Of a stretch of 64,000 nt of DNA, positions 20,962 through 31,948 are shown in pieces (position 1 is the stretch's first letter; every line of letters begins with the position of its first letter). The notes below the pieces were generated by a model. That model saw nothing but the letters and a program-made list of their open reading frames with translations, had not been told where the DNA came from and made no database searches. The position numbers were made by a program, and so were the translations under genes. Origin of the DNA: Cylindrobasidium torrendii FP15055 ss-10 (Eukaryota > Basidiomycota > Agaricomycetes > Agaricales > Physalacriaceae); assembly GCA_000934385.1 (NCBI GenBank), contig KN880515.1, positions 1 to 64,000 of the forward strand. The letters run 5' to 3'.

Positions 20962-21484
20962 GGTGTATCTATTCCCTTGGACATTTAGGTTCTGGTCGTT
21001 ACATTTACAAATTGGTATCCATAGTTTAACTGTTCGAATGCCAAGTGTATTTTGACCCTCACTGGATGCAGCGACACATCAGCCTTATATTCCTGCCAGC
21101 CTTTTCTTTGCGGAAGGCCAAGTTCAAAGTTGTACGTCGACGAACTGACGGACCTTGCGCAATTTTTATCATGTAGTCGGATAGCAGGGTTAATGAGACC
21201 TGCATATGTATATGCACCCTTCACCGGGAGGAAGCACCTCATTCAAAAACGGGTTCGGCACAGGGTGCCACTGACAGGACAAGGAAGGGGCAGGGAAAGA
21301 GAAGAACTGAGAGTCGCCCGCTGGATATCGAATGGGGATTCATTCATTCAATGACAGAGTGTAGCAAGGACGTTGAGACTGAGATAATGAAGCCTACCTT
21401 CACCGCGGACGTTGTCGAGTGATTTACAAGTGCTCACACAAAAATTGCACTCCCCAATGCCCATGAACACAACGCAAGCAATGT

Positions 21485-22171
21485 GGCGGCCCGGCCCTTG
21501 CCACTGCCAGGCTATCAAAACGATCAGTGTCTCCACGTGACTGTCGTCCTTTCCAAATTGCCACCATGATGGCGGAATCATTTCTCTCCGTCCAAGACTT
21601 ATCCTGACTTATCCAAGCTTGGCGTGTGGCTATCTTTGTGCTCATCCGTGCTCATTCGTGCTACACTGGGGAATGTTGTATTGCGTATTGCGGATATGTG
21701 CGAGTGGCTGAATGAAATCAGCTATGCTTTGCCGTGTTCATAGAGTCAAGTGTCACTGTCTGTCTCCGGGTCCAAGCGTTCTAGTTCGAGCAAAGTATCC
21801 ACTCTGAAAGCCCCCATTCCCCTCATTTCTTTGCTCATGGCGTCTTTGATATCCTACTGGATGCTCTACAGGGGATTCGTCACTCGACCAGACTGAGTGA
21901 AATTCGATGGGGCAAGTCCATACAGCCGCCCGCAGGTGCCTCTGAATTTGACAGTCCCGAACGTACAGTGTGTTGATCGCGTTCGATAGCGACAGGTGAG
22001 CCTACCAGGAGCCTCCTAGAAAGTCAAATTGGCGGCCCGACAATGCGATCAGCGTCTCGCGTGTTTCCTGCGGTTGACAGTCGATTGACAGTAACTGCCA
22101 CAAGTATATAGCGGCACTTCTGTGCTCCGCTCAAGCTGCTTGGCGTGTGTGCTATCTTTATACTCATCCAG
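21485..22171 (+). repeat. Degenerate direct duplication in the transporter promoter
   Basis: Three blocks recur in the same order about 540 nt apart. GGCGGCCCG occurs at 21485 and 22031. CGATCAG(T/C)GTCTC occurs at 21521 and 22046. A longer block (AAGC..TTGGCGTGTG.GCTATCTTT..ACTCATCC type) occurs at about 21615-21647 and 22133-22169. Between blocks the sequence has diverged, so this is an old segmental duplication or a conserved pair of regulatory modules. Confidence 0.6.
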
Positions 22172-22616
22172 ATTTATTCTTGCCAAACTGACCAAGAAGA
22201 TGGGATGGATTCAGCTCCTGCACTCTGAGGAAAGATAGGTATTTTCCAGCACTCTAGGGACGAATGCACGGCGCTCCCCTTGCTTCTGAACGATCCGTGT
22301 CCATTGTCCAGACCTTCGTCGCGGGTCTATGTTAAGAAGCCAAGCGGAACGCTTTTTTCCAGTTCGAACATACGCACGCCACAATCCGTACTTTCCCGCA
22401 ACCATCTGTTCCCAATCATCGTATCTCTCTGGTGTGTTTGGCTGGGCGGCGACCGTCCAGGCCAGTATCTACCCAACCAGGCAAGTACCAAGCCGGGAAC
22501 GGCTGGGAACGGGCAGGCGCCCTGGCCTTGGCGGTAAACCTTGGCATCACCCAACTTTGTTTTTTTGCTCACGGGATGTGGGGATGCGGGGTGTCGCCCA
22601 TGGGGGGATCCTGGGG

Positions 22617-22623
22617 TATAAAT
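22617..22623 (+). promoter_or_regulatory. TATA box of the JEN-type transporter gene
   Basis: TATAAAT, 61 nt before the ATG at 22684. Confidence 0.6.
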
Positions 22624-22683
22624 CCTGAAAGCACGGATCGTGAAATGTAGGCTGCTCCCTCTGTCTCTTTCCATCCTTCCAGT

Positions 22684-24768
22684 ATGCCCACGTCGACGTC
22701 GGAAAAGGACCAAATCCCAAAGCTGCCGTGGGGCTGGGAACGCGCAAAGGCCCACGTCAAGGACGTGTTTGTGCCCACGCATGGATGGTATTACGACGAG
22801 GCAGGCGAGTATGTGTATGGTGAGATGAAGCGCCCGCCGCTCGTCAACCCTTTCAAGCTCTGTGCCATGCTCACCGCGAAGAATTGGCTCTTCTTTGGTG
22901 TCGGCCTTTTCGCTTGGACGTAAGTCCCTACTCCCTCTATTGTTCTCCTGTTTTTCTTTTGCTAAAGGCGACTGCAGAATGGACGGATACGACTTCCACG
23001 CCGGGTCCCTCTCGTTGACGAACTTGTCTGCATACTTCGGGGAGTCGCGCGAGACGATCTCAGAGTCGATTACCCTCACACTGCTCTTTCGCACGATTGG
23101 CGCCGCCGTCTTCGGTATCGCTGGAGACATGTACGGCCGCAAGTGGCCTATGATCATCAACATGGTAGGCACTATCCGATATGCTATCCCGCCCGGCTGC
23201 TCACTGTGACCTCGATAGCTGATTATCGCCGCCTTGCAAATTGGGACCGTCTATGCACCAGATTGGCCTACGTTCCTGGGTGTCCGGGCGCTGTTTGGTA
23301 TCGGCATGGTATGCTCATTCTCGCTCTTCGTCGTCCCATTGATTTTTGACAATGCGCGTAGGGAGGTATTTGGGGCCTGTCAGCATCCATGAGGTGTGCC
23401 CATTTCTCACCACCTAACCGAGCCTGACACTGACTTGTGACCTAGTTTGGAGAACATGCCTGTTGAGGCGCGTGGGCTGTTCAGCGGTATCCTGCAGCAA
23501 GGATACGCCATGGGATATATCATCGGTACGCCCCGACTTGACGTCTAAGCGCTAAGCTTTATCTGACGTTCGCTGCAGCTGCCATCTTCAACCTTTACGT
23601 CGTGCCCAACTCTCACTTCGGGTGGAAGTCGCTCTTCTACATTGGTACGCTCCCTCTTTCATCCATTCCCACACCCACTGACAAAGCCGCTCGCAGGTGC
23701 CGCACTTAGTGGTCTCGTCGCCATCCTTCGTCTGTTCTTCCCCGAATCAAAGATCTTCCTCGAGAACAAGGCTGCGCGATCTGGCAAGAAAGTCAGCGTG
23801 CCCGCCAAAGTCAAGGCATTCTCGAAGGAGGGCAAAGATATGCTCAAGATCTACTGGCGTCGTGTCATCTACTGCTCCCTCATGATGGCTGCCTTTAACT
23901 TCTCGTCACACGGTGCGTCCATTTCATCCTACTGTGAACCTTTTCTGATACCTCCCTTCAGGTTCGCAGGATATGTACGCGACCTACATGGAAGTCGGCA
24001 AGGGCTTCACCAAGGCTCAGGCTACCCGCGCCGCCATCATAGGAAAGGTCGGCTGTGTCGTCGGCGGCACAATTTGTGGATACCTCTCGTCTTTCTATGG
24101 CCGTCGCGCAACGATCATCGTCGTGTCATGCGTCGGCGCGTGCATGATCCCGCTCTGGGTACTCCCGACATCGTGGGGCGCGCTCGTCGCCGGCGCCTTC
24201 CTTCTGCAGTTCTGCGTCCAGGGTGCTTGGGGGTACGCTCTTTCCTCTTTTCGACCAATACGAATTTGAACTGACCATATGTCGTACAGAGTCGTTCCCA
24301 TCCATTTGTCAGAGCTTTCGCCCCCACAATTCCGCGCCACCTTCCCCGGAATCACCTACCAAATCGGAAACAGTGCGTTTTTCTTTGCATTGTGTTTGTA
24401 TTTTTTTTTTTGCTAACGAGAGTACAGTGATCTCGTCGCCTGCCGCACAGCTTCTCTCGACAATGGCGGAGAAATATCCCAAGGAGTACCGCGGGGAGCT
24501 CCGTCCGGACTACGCTGGCGCACAAGCGTACTTCATGACTGTCATCTTCATCTGGCTGGCTATCTGGCTGCTCATTGGACACGAGGAGATTGGCTCGCGC
24601 TTCGAGCTCGTAGCGCGCGCTGGACATGAGGCATATGATGAGGCTGCCGCGGCGGGGCCGTCGAATGCACATGATGCGGAGAGAGGAGAGGCATCAGGAA
24701 AAATGGCCAACGAGAAGGAGAGTTTGGAGTATGTGGAGGACGCGGACGCCGTGAAAGAGAAGAAGTGA
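22684..24768 (+). CDS. JEN-family monocarboxylate (lactate/pyruvate-type) proton symporter, MFS
   Basis: Ten exons (22684-22919, 22978-23164, 23219-23308, 23362-23393, 23446-23525, 23579-23644, 23697-23912, 23962-24232, 24290-24372, 24428-24768) give 533 aa with about twelve membrane spans. The JEN signature NXX(S/T)HX(S/T)QDXXXT is present as NFSSHGSQDMYAT at residues 298-310, split by intron 7. Other family marks are GDMYGRKWPMIINM after the second span region and ENMPVEARGLFSGILQQGYAMGY. JEN proteins import lactate, pyruvate or other short carboxylates with protons at the plasma membrane and are usually repressed by glucose. The C-terminal tail (from about 475) is long, hydrophilic and acidic, ending in KEKK, as in JEN proteins whose tails carry turnover signals. 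Nine introns of 49-58 nt. Substrate cannot be fixed from sequence. Confidence 0.92.
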
Positions 24769-25863
24769 ATGTTTAAATGAAGTCTTACGGTTTTTTCATG
24801 TATTTGTATATGCCTCCTACGTTTTGAAACGCTTTTTTTTCGCCATGAAATTTTTCTGTTCGGTGAAAATCTAGTAAGATGGTCGAACACAAGAGTCTCG
24901 GCAAGAACGATGTTTCTAGAGATGAGAGAGATGAATGCAGGGCCCGACTATTTTACTCTTGACTGCGGACAATTTTCATGATTGAGGCTCGCGCAGACGC
25001 AATGGAATCTCCCTGGCAGTGTGACGATCACCAGCCGACGGGTGTGTGAATCGAACCCGGGGAACTGCCATGGTAGCTGAAATCTGCGCCTTACGAGTCT
25101 TGTAACATTGAGCAGACAAAGGGAGTAGATACGTGACCATTAACATGATATTTTCCCAGGTCTACCATTGAAGGCGGCCCTCAAAGAGGCTCGTGAACGT
25201 TCACGTTTATGTGGCGCATTGTGTGTGCTTGTTGACGCTCGCTGTTGATCTCCGACTGCGCGATCGAATTTTTGCTTCGCGTCTTTCACTTCCTTGTGGT
25301 CCACCGTTCATCGCCGTCCTATGCTGGATGACACACCTGTTCCAAATAGAGGGGGCTCAAGGTATGTCCTTCATCCTCACTTCATCTACTTGATGAAACC
25401 TACACTGCAAATATTGGCGACACTTCATGGGCCTATATCCTTCGGGATCCATTCAAGTCTCTGAACCCTCCTTCACCGTTTTCTGGCCGTGCGCGTGCTA
25501 ATTTTACACCCAGTCATTTTATCAGCAGTTGTTGGCGCATCTAAGGGTGAGTGTTTGCTTCGTGTCCCCTCGTTTGATGAAATATATCTGCATTTTCCGC
25601 GACGTGCACTTGTGTACGATGGGTTGTTTCCTTCGGGAACCATTCAAGTCTCTGAATCACTCCCTTCATGCCTTTCGATAGTTGATAGAATGTTGTGCTA
25701 ATTAACTGTTAGGTCTACGCTCAGATATCCCGTTACGTTATAGTTGCCGCATCAATATATCCTGTCTTCACAATCCATGTCCCTTGCGCCATCCGACTCC
25801 TGCCCGTATCGCCTCCTTGATCCGCCCCCATGAGCACGAAGGAGTCGCGCGGGATTGCCCATG
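24769..25863. other. Intergenic with a duplicated coding-like block
   Basis: About 1.1 kb between convergent genes (transporter plus strand, F-box protein minus strand). Apart from the duplication at 25340-25710 (listed separately) I see nothing. Confidence 0.5.
25340..25710 (+). repeat. Two diverged copies of a coding-like segment, about 191 nt apart
   Basis: CCTTCGGGA(T/A)CCATTCAAGT-type sequence occurs at 25439-25465 and 25630-25656. In one shared frame both copies encode the same peptide pattern, GLYPSGSIQVSEP and GLFPSGTIQVSES. Each copy is preceded by a splice-donor-like site (GGTATGT at about 25361; GGTGAGT at about 25550). Each is followed by a branch-point/acceptor-like stretch (GTGCTAATT...AG). 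This looks like a duplicated exon or a decayed duplicated gene. No start codon, stop or family could be assigned. Confidence 0.4.
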
Positions 25864-26923
25864 TCATCCCAACTTTCCCAACGCCCATCTCTCTACCCCA
25901 TTCTGCATATCTAGTTGTGGTGTTCTAAACCTGCAAAGTGGGCTAATGTTCGTCCCGTACAGCAACGCCATGTCCCGCTCCTTCCAAGGTGGTAGGGCAT
26001 ACTCGTACTCCGTGAGGTAAGGGAGGATATCGAGAGGCAGCCACACTTGGAAGAGTCAGTGTTACGTTCAAAACACAGCAGCTAGAAGGAAACGTACAAG
26101 TGTCCAAATACGCAACACCGACCTCAACGGTGGTCAATGTGCTCTTATTTCGGCGCACGATATCTTGCATCATGAAGCGCTGCATGTCCCCTGCCTGTGT
26201 GCTCCCGACGTCTCTGATAACAAGCTTCCGGACACCAGTACAGCGCAAGATCAAATATGCATACAAACTCGTATTCCATCCCTCGAGACGTAGCTCTGGT
26301 ATCTGGACCTCCGCCATCTTCATCAAATCCTTCATGTTCATCGACTTGGATGCGTCCCCGTTCATAAGAACGTTCAACGAATGAAGGTGCTGGAACTGCG
26401 ATAAATGCGACACGAAGCTGTTGGCCATGTCTGGTACCGAAGCTACGACCGTAAGGTGTCGCAGGCGAGGGAACGTCTGCGACAGTAGTCGCAAGGAGCG
26501 TGGGTCGACGACAACTGTGGCGCGCCGTATAGGAGCATGTCTGTCGGACAGGCTTTCCATGGCGCTGATGAACCCCGTGAGGTCGTTGTTTGCCGTCTGC
26601 AGTTCACCCCATAAAATAATTTCCCGAGTGTGGTTTGAGAGAGTCTGGTATGGCGATGCCAGGAGTACTGCCAATTTGCGTGCATGCGACTGCGAGAATA
26701 GGTTGAGCGACAGACGTCGGCGGGAAGCGGTCAGCCAAGAGCGACAGACGAGTGCGCAAGTGAGAACATCGGCTTGGGAGGTGGTGTAGTGCACGATCAA
26801 GTCGAACAGGCAAGCTGGGAGACGACCAAGGCCCTGTTGCTCCAACACGGTTTGGGGTAAAAGCCCGAAGGCTCGCTTGACGGAGGAAGATATCCTATGT
26901 GTTGCACGTCGGTAGGATGGCAT
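25864..26923 (-). CDS. F-box-like protein
   Basis: Two exons (26923-26098, 26045-25864) give 335 aa; the 52-nt intron is GT...AG. Residues about 30-70 look like an F-box (LPACLFDLIVHYTTSQADVL followed by CALVCRSW), the element that binds Skp1 in SCF ubiquitin ligases. The rest is leucine-rich with alternating hydrophobic pattern (FPRLRHLTVVASVP, FQHLHSLNVLM, VRKLVIRDVGS) as in the large agaricomycete F-box/LRR-like families, which vary in number between species. Substrate unknown. The start at 26923 is the first ATG in frame. It is transcribed toward the JEN-type transporter gene, tail to tail. Confidence 0.75.
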
Positions 26924-27286
26924 GGTGGAATGGAAAGAAGGAGTGGTATAGCTCCTGGCGGTGCAGCGCCTCTTTTCTGTCTATGGTAAAAGGAGCTACC
27001 AGTGTCCCGGAGGCCAGCGCCGGTCTTGGAAGGCGTATTGAATAGGTGGAATCGCATCCAGAAAACCAAGAAGTGAGACTAGCGTCTCTGACTAGGACCC
27101 CAGACGCCAGACATTTTCAAGCAGACAACTCTTGAACCATCGCTCCCTTCATGGCATCGCTAAACGTTGAACCAGCGGTGACCAGTGAGCCGGAGGCGCA
27201 CTCTGACGCAGTTCAGTCAAGCCCCATTATCGCACAGAGAAATATCCACGCCAGGATGAGAGAGTTGGGCAAGTTATGCATTATGA
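26924..27286. other. Intergenic between F-box and HEM14 genes
   Basis: About 360 nt containing the F-box gene promoter and the HEM14 3' UTR. Nothing else seen. Confidence 0.6.
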
Positions 27287-28783
27287 TTACCAGTTCTGCC
27301 CCACAGCTTTGGCCGCATCTACACAATTGCCTACGCTGACGCCGCTCGCACCAGCACCCATAAGTTCAAAGCGGCCGCCCCACTTCTCGCTAACTGCGTC
27401 CTTCAGCTCCTTCAATCTTTCCACATGACCGACGTGAGGCGTAGGAATGCAGTCTTTGAGATGGTGTACCCTCGTCAACACAGGTTTAGGCATCTCCTTC
27501 AACCCAAAGTGCTGTCTCAACTCTTCGAGGACATCGTCCGTGTTCGCGACGCGGGGGAAAGGTCCACCCGCCATGACAGTGAGCTTGGTGAAGTTGTTGA
27601 TTGCGCCAGGCGAGTCCTGCATCGACAGCGTGCAAGAGTCAAAGGTCACACCGAGCATACCGGTGCTGGAGGACTCATAGCCATCGGTGGGGCGCGGGAC
27701 AAGGTAACCGAAACCTGGTGGATGCAGCTCTGATGGCGGGACAGGGAACACAAAGTTGAACACGGTGACGGACGATGCTGAGTTCGCGGTGAGATGGGGG
27801 AGCGCGCCTTGGCCTAGCACAGACTCGAGCTTGGGAAGGGGTATTGATGATACGACATGGGTTGCATCGAACTCCTTGTCCGTTGACCCACTGAGTGTTA
27901 GGCGCGTATCGTCAATGGAGGTCACAGTAGTGTTGAGATGGACGGAAACGTTGGGATTTTGCGCAAGATTGTCGCGGAGACCCTCCGTAAGACTTCCAAG
28001 TCCATTTTTGTACGAGAAGACGGCCATTTTGTGGAGGAGGGTGTACATTTCAGCGAGCTCGCCATCGATTTCTACGGACGGGCCTTGGTAGCGCGGCATC
28101 CCCCAGATGAGACTACCGTCTCCTGCATCCTCGATGCCCCAGCCACTAGGAAAGACAGCGCGCACGCTGAGCTTTCGCGCATCCGCAGCGTATATTCCGT
28201 GCATCACCGCGCTCGCCAGGGTGTTGGCTATCTTGTCTCCAAACCGGCGCTGTACAAAGTCATGCAATGACTCGTCCTCGACGCCCTTCGGTCGGTTGCT
28301 CTTTTTGAAAAGTTCCATAGGGAAACCAGGGAAGCCAATGGATCGGAAGGGGCCCATAATGGCACTCGATATGCTCGTAGGTAGCGCCTCGATGCGTCCA
28401 GTTTGCGGGAGGTAAACGAACTTGTTCTTGGATGCCTCTGAGGATTCGGGCACAGCGATGACGGATGAGCGGAGCCCAAGTAATTGGGTCTATAATGTGG
28501 TTAGTAAATGCGTCCATTCCGCGTCGTTTCGCAGCATGTAACGCACCAGTTCAAGTATAGATATTGCACTTGGCTTTATGGTACGAGGACCATGCTCCAA
28601 CAACATACTCGCGCTGTCGCCCCGTTCGTTCTGGACCTCGACACGCTCCGAGCTAACCCAGCCGCCGACGCGGTCGCTCTGCTCGAAAACGCGTATCAAA
28701 GCATCGGGAAAGCGTCGGGAAAGATGAAACGCTGCGGAAAGACCAGATAAACCGCCTCCTAGGACGGCTATTCGTCTGCTCAT
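27287..28783 (-). CDS. HEM14: Protoporphyrinogen oxidase, heme synthesis
   Basis: Two exons (28783-28547, 28489-27287) give 479 aa. The enzyme oxidises protoporphyrinogen IX to protoporphyrin IX with FAD, on the inner mitochondrial membrane, just before iron insertion. The N-terminus is the FAD-binding GGGLSGLSAAFHLSRRFP fold with VFEQSDRVGGWVSSER. Further family marks are EHGPRTIKP, FVQRRFGDKIANTLASAVMHGIYAADARKLSVRAVFP spread over residues ~170-205, and the C-terminal GAGASGVSVGNCVDAAK that closes the FAD site. Length and ends fit the family. The single 57-nt intron (28490-28546) lies after LEL. There is little room for a long presequence, as in other enzymes of this family whose targeting is internal. 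Confidence 0.93.
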
Positions 28784-29974
28784 GATGCAGTGACGGTGAA
28801 GAACAGGGTCGGGATCTTGCCGGTGGCATTACATCGGTGCCAGTGGGTCCAGACCGGACCGAGATTGCCGATGGCTTGAGCTTTATACTCCTTTTCTGTA
28901 TCATTTTCTCGATGGATTTTAATCTCGAAAACGTCCAACACCCCGCAGACGCCGCTCGAGATTTACTTCTTCATAATTTTTACGGTACAAGCGCCGAGTA
29001 TTCTGCAGTTAACTTCAGAGGTCTGTTCAGTCCCACTATTCTTCCTGCTATGGAGGAACTCACCATCCCAAATTTTATGTACTGCGACGGGCCTTGCTAT
29101 AGGTCATCCACCGTGAGAAATGAGGCTTATCGTACTTTGGTAGCCACTACTCTCTGCGCCCTCACTGGATTCGAGATCTTCGAACAATGACCTGTGCCAT
29201 GGAAGCTTGCGAAAGCTTTCCTTGTGTGGTAACCCGTCGACCTCTATGACTGACCAGTGCCTCCGTGACTTCCGCTAGGTACTTCAGATCGTCACCAACC
29301 CCATCTTGAGTGTGTGATGGAATCATGGGCGCTTTTTATGAATTCAAACCCTGAGCGTTTGAAGCTAGTTTGAAGCAATCGAGGGTCTTGAAGTGAGTTG
29401 AATTACTTCGGTTTCTGACATGGACAGGTCACAAATTGCACTAGTGGCACTACTGCAGCGCAGTCTTTGCCACCTTGCTTGAGAAGGTCATGATGCCCAC
29501 GGAGGGGTCCGGGGCAGCTATATGTATGTCACACTCGCGCTGGGGTGTTCAAGACTGCCACTTGAACGGCCTACTCGACGTTCTACGCCGTTTATGGAAA
29601 ATCACACCTTCACGATTGGCAAGCTGTGATAAGAAGACTGCCGATCCAACGGTCTCTTTGATTCATGTCAAAGTAACTCAATGAGCGCGGTACTTACCCC
29701 GACCTTCACTGAATCAGACGGCGCCTAAGTTGCAATGGCCTATACTCAGATGTATACCGAAACTATATAGAAGGTGCATGTATAAGTGCTAACTGTTCTC
29801 CTTGCCTCAAGAGTCTCTGGCCCTGCCCTTTCGGCACATTTTTCCGTAATCGTTGTCCTTCCCGCCCACGCAGGAATCCACAAACCGCGCTGTCTACATA
29901 TCTCAGGTGAGCCGGAGAAACACTGCACTACACGGAAAGTTTTACGACCGACGGCGCCCCTGCAGGCTTCGCCC
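28784..29974. other. Divergent region between HEM14 and the intronless membrane protein gene
   Basis: About 1.2 kb. Besides the short frame at 28912-29190 it holds the promoter of the gene starting at 29975, with a TATATAG element at about 29764 and a five-codon upstream ORF (ATG at 29778, TAA just after). The downstream frame is open from a GTG at 29786 but without ATG until 29975. Confidence 0.5.
28912..29190 (+). CDS. Short open frame of unknown nature upstream of HEM14
   Basis: A 92-codon frame starts at an ATG about 30 nt after a TTATAC element and ends at a TGA. The product (MDFNLENVQHPADAARDLLL at its start) is soluble-looking with no signal peptide and no domain I know; it could be a small gene sharing a divergent promoter with HEM14, a gene fragment, or chance. 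Confidence 0.25.
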   Translation: MDFNLENVQHPADAARDLLLHNFYGTSAEYSAVNFRGLFSPTILPAMEELTIPNFMYCDGPCYRSSTVRNEAYRTLVATTLCALTGFEIFEQ

Positions 29975-31948
29975 ATGCCAGCACCTGATGGTATCAAGAA
30001 TCGGCTGTCGAGGGCCTCGAGGTATTCCTCGAGGACAGGATCTCACGTCTTTCTTCCAACCATCATGCTGGCCTACTTCGTCGAGCAAGTCGTCGCGCAA
30101 GCACCAGTAAACGATGTGATATCGTGGCCTTCTGGCCTCCTCCTCCTGGCCAGTGTCCTGTACGCGGCCCTCGGAAACTCGCCTGATTTTCTCTGGGAAA
30201 TCGAGCCCATCGCAGGCCTTTTTCTCGCCTCAGGACTTCCCGTAGTGTCCATCCCACTCATGCTCAAGGTCAACTGGGTATCCAAAACCTGCCACTTTGT
30301 TTCGCACATACGCACTGCATACGGGGAAAGCGAGTTCTGGATACGCTCGGAGGCTGTGACCGTCCACGCGCGCAAAACTGCGCTCGAGAAAGTCACCGGG
30401 ACCATCTCGTGTGTCAGGCTAGAGAAATGGGACAACGAGCCCCCATTGGACGAAGAGAACTGGCGCGCGACTTCGGCTGGGCTGTTATACCCCTTCAAGC
30501 ACCTTCCTCCTCCGTCTCCTTCTCCTGGAGCTTCAAAGTCATCTCATATCACTGCCGAGGATTTCCTCTACTTTGCTGCCATTGATTACCATGCTTTTCG
30601 CTCATGGAAAGTCGAGATACATTCGGGTGGAAAATGCGTGTTTTCGACTGCAGGAATGCCTGCAAGCACCGTCATCGATGTGGACAGCGAGGATAGCGCG
30701 ATATACGTTGTGGCAGCGAACATGGTCCGCCGACCGCACAGCCAAAGCCCGTTGCGTGCTGCCGCTACACTGGTTGGTGAAGACTCATACACACTCAACA
30801 TCGATGCGGTCGACCTGAACGCGCCTGCTTGTGCCATCGATTTCCATTCCTATGCCCCGGAAAAGTCCAAAGTCTCCGCATCGCTCGTACAGCTCGCACA
30901 TTCGTACTACACCGTTGTTCAGCACATCAAAGCCACTTCCGATTCAGAGATCCTGGTTTCTTCTGGTCTTGCACGCATTGTAGTTGGCCGCGCCCTCTGG
31001 ATTTCCATCCTCGGCGGAGCCGTCCTTGACACAGGCCGTCTCACCATCCAGAATCTGCCCGGACGCTGGGGAATGCGTGACCTCTCTGCGGACGACGCCT
31101 ACCTTTCTCGTATCGAAACCGTCCTGGACCTCATCAAGCCCACGCTGGATGCGTACAACGGAGGCTTTGACGAGCTCGTGTACAGCAACGGATTGAGCAG
31201 ACGCACCGCCATCCCATTCCTCATCGCTGGTCTCTTTGGGCAGGCAATTATCTGCTATTTCCTCAGCGTTGGTACAAGTGCAGGCGTCTGGACTAGTGTT
31301 GCCTTGGCGAACTGCCTCTACGCAGGCCGCCTCACCGACTGGCACAGTATCTGGTGTGGGAAGAACGACAGGAGCGAGCAGCCAGGGATGAAGATGTATT
31401 TGCCTGGAACAAAGGATATTATGTGCATCGCGACGCTCGACCGCTCGACCCCAAGACAAGGGCATTTGCGACAAGGCTTCTTGTTGAATAGCATCGGTCT
31501 CATCGCCGCCATTCTTGGTGCTGTGTTCCAAGGCCCGACGCGCGACGCCCTGGGTTTCTCGGAGTTCACGCCTACGCCAGCATGGGTGCTGTACGCTGCA
31601 GTCGGGCTTTGCGTCGGTGCATCAGTTCTCATTCTCAGCACGGTGTTTATACAACAGCTACACGAGAAAACGTGGAACAATGACTCCTTGATGCCTACAC
31701 GATGGATGGTGTACACGACAATCATACCGTCAATGATTATCTCTGGCTTGGGATTGTTCTTCCAGCAAACGGGAAAAGCGAGGTTATGGCCTTTGCTGGA
31801 TGCGTTAACTTGGGTGTCAGGTTTGCCGATGGGAATGATAGAGAATGGCAGGGTGTTCCCAGCGGACGATAATTTACTGCATCTGGTGTTGCTCAACAGG
31901 TGGATCATGGGCGCTGTAGCTAGCTCACTCGGAAGTACCTATGCGTAA
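29975..31948 (+). CDS. Intronless multi-span membrane protein, unrecognised
   Basis: 657 aa from the first in-frame ATG; the frame itself is open 63 codons further upstream without an ATG. I do not recognise the family. There are two or three hydrophobic spans near the start (WPSGLLLLASVLYAAL; AGLFLASGLPVVSIPLML). A long soluble part of about 250 residues follows, containing FLYFAAIDYHAFRSWKVEI and GEDSYTLNIDAVDLN. About seven more spans come after residue 350 (for example IPFLIAGLFGQAIICYFL, SIGLIAAILGAVFQG, WVLYAAVGLCVGASVLILST). Unlike nearly every other large gene here it has no intron, which could mean origin by retroposition or transfer, or simply family habit. A short uORF precedes the start, so translation may be controlled. 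Probably a plasma- or endomembrane protein. Confidence 0.7.
   Translation: MPAPDGIKNRLSRASRYSSRTGSHVFLPTIMLAYFVEQVVAQAPVNDVISWPSGLLLLASVLYAALGNSPDFLWEIEPIAGLFLASGLPVVSIPLMLKVNWVSKTCHFVSHIRTAYGESEFWIRSEAVTVHARKTALEKVTGTISCVRLEKWDNEPPLDEENWRATSAGLLYPFKHLPPPSPSPGASKSSHITAEDFLYFAAIDYHAFRSWKVEIHSGGKCVFSTAGMPASTVIDVDSEDSAIYVVAANMVRRPHSQSPLRAAATLVGEDSYTLNIDAVDLNAPACAIDFHSYAPEKSKVSASLVQLAHSYYTVVQHIKATSDSEILVSSGLARIVVGRALWISILGGAVLDTGRLTIQNLPGRWGMRDLSADDAYLSRIETVLDLIKPTLDAYNGGFDELVYSNGLSRRTAIPFLIAGLFGQAIICYFLSVGTSAGVWTSVALANCLYAGRLTDWHSIWCGKNDRSEQPGMKMYLPGTKDIMCIATLDRSTPRQGHLRQGFLLNSIGLIAAILGAVFQGPTRDALGFSEFTPTPAWVLYAAVGLCVGASVLILSTVFIQQLHEKTWNNDSLMPTRWMVYTTIIPSMIISGLGLFFQQTGKARLWPLLDALTWVSGLPMGMIENGRVFPADDNLLHLVLLNRWIMGAVASSLGSTYA

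Larger units (their letters stand above)
20844..22683. other. Long intergenic region, promoter of the JEN-type transporter
   Basis: About 1.84 kb without a convincing gene. It holds two diverged copies of one segment (about 21485-21650 and 22031-22171, listed separately) and a TATA box at 22617. Confidence 0.6.

Noticed and set aside
22327..23172. 281-codon minus-strand frame
   Set aside because: It lies antisense over the promoter and first exons of the JEN-type transporter.
25030..25110. tRNA-like sequence (minus strand CCCGGGTTCGATTC with CTCGTAA loop-like stretch)
   Set aside because: Neither the T-stem nor the anticodon stem pairs; no acceptor stem is present.
27151..27339. Plus-strand frame beginning MASLNVEPAV
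   Set aside because: Short, runs into the antisense of HEM14, and has no structure beyond a polar composition.
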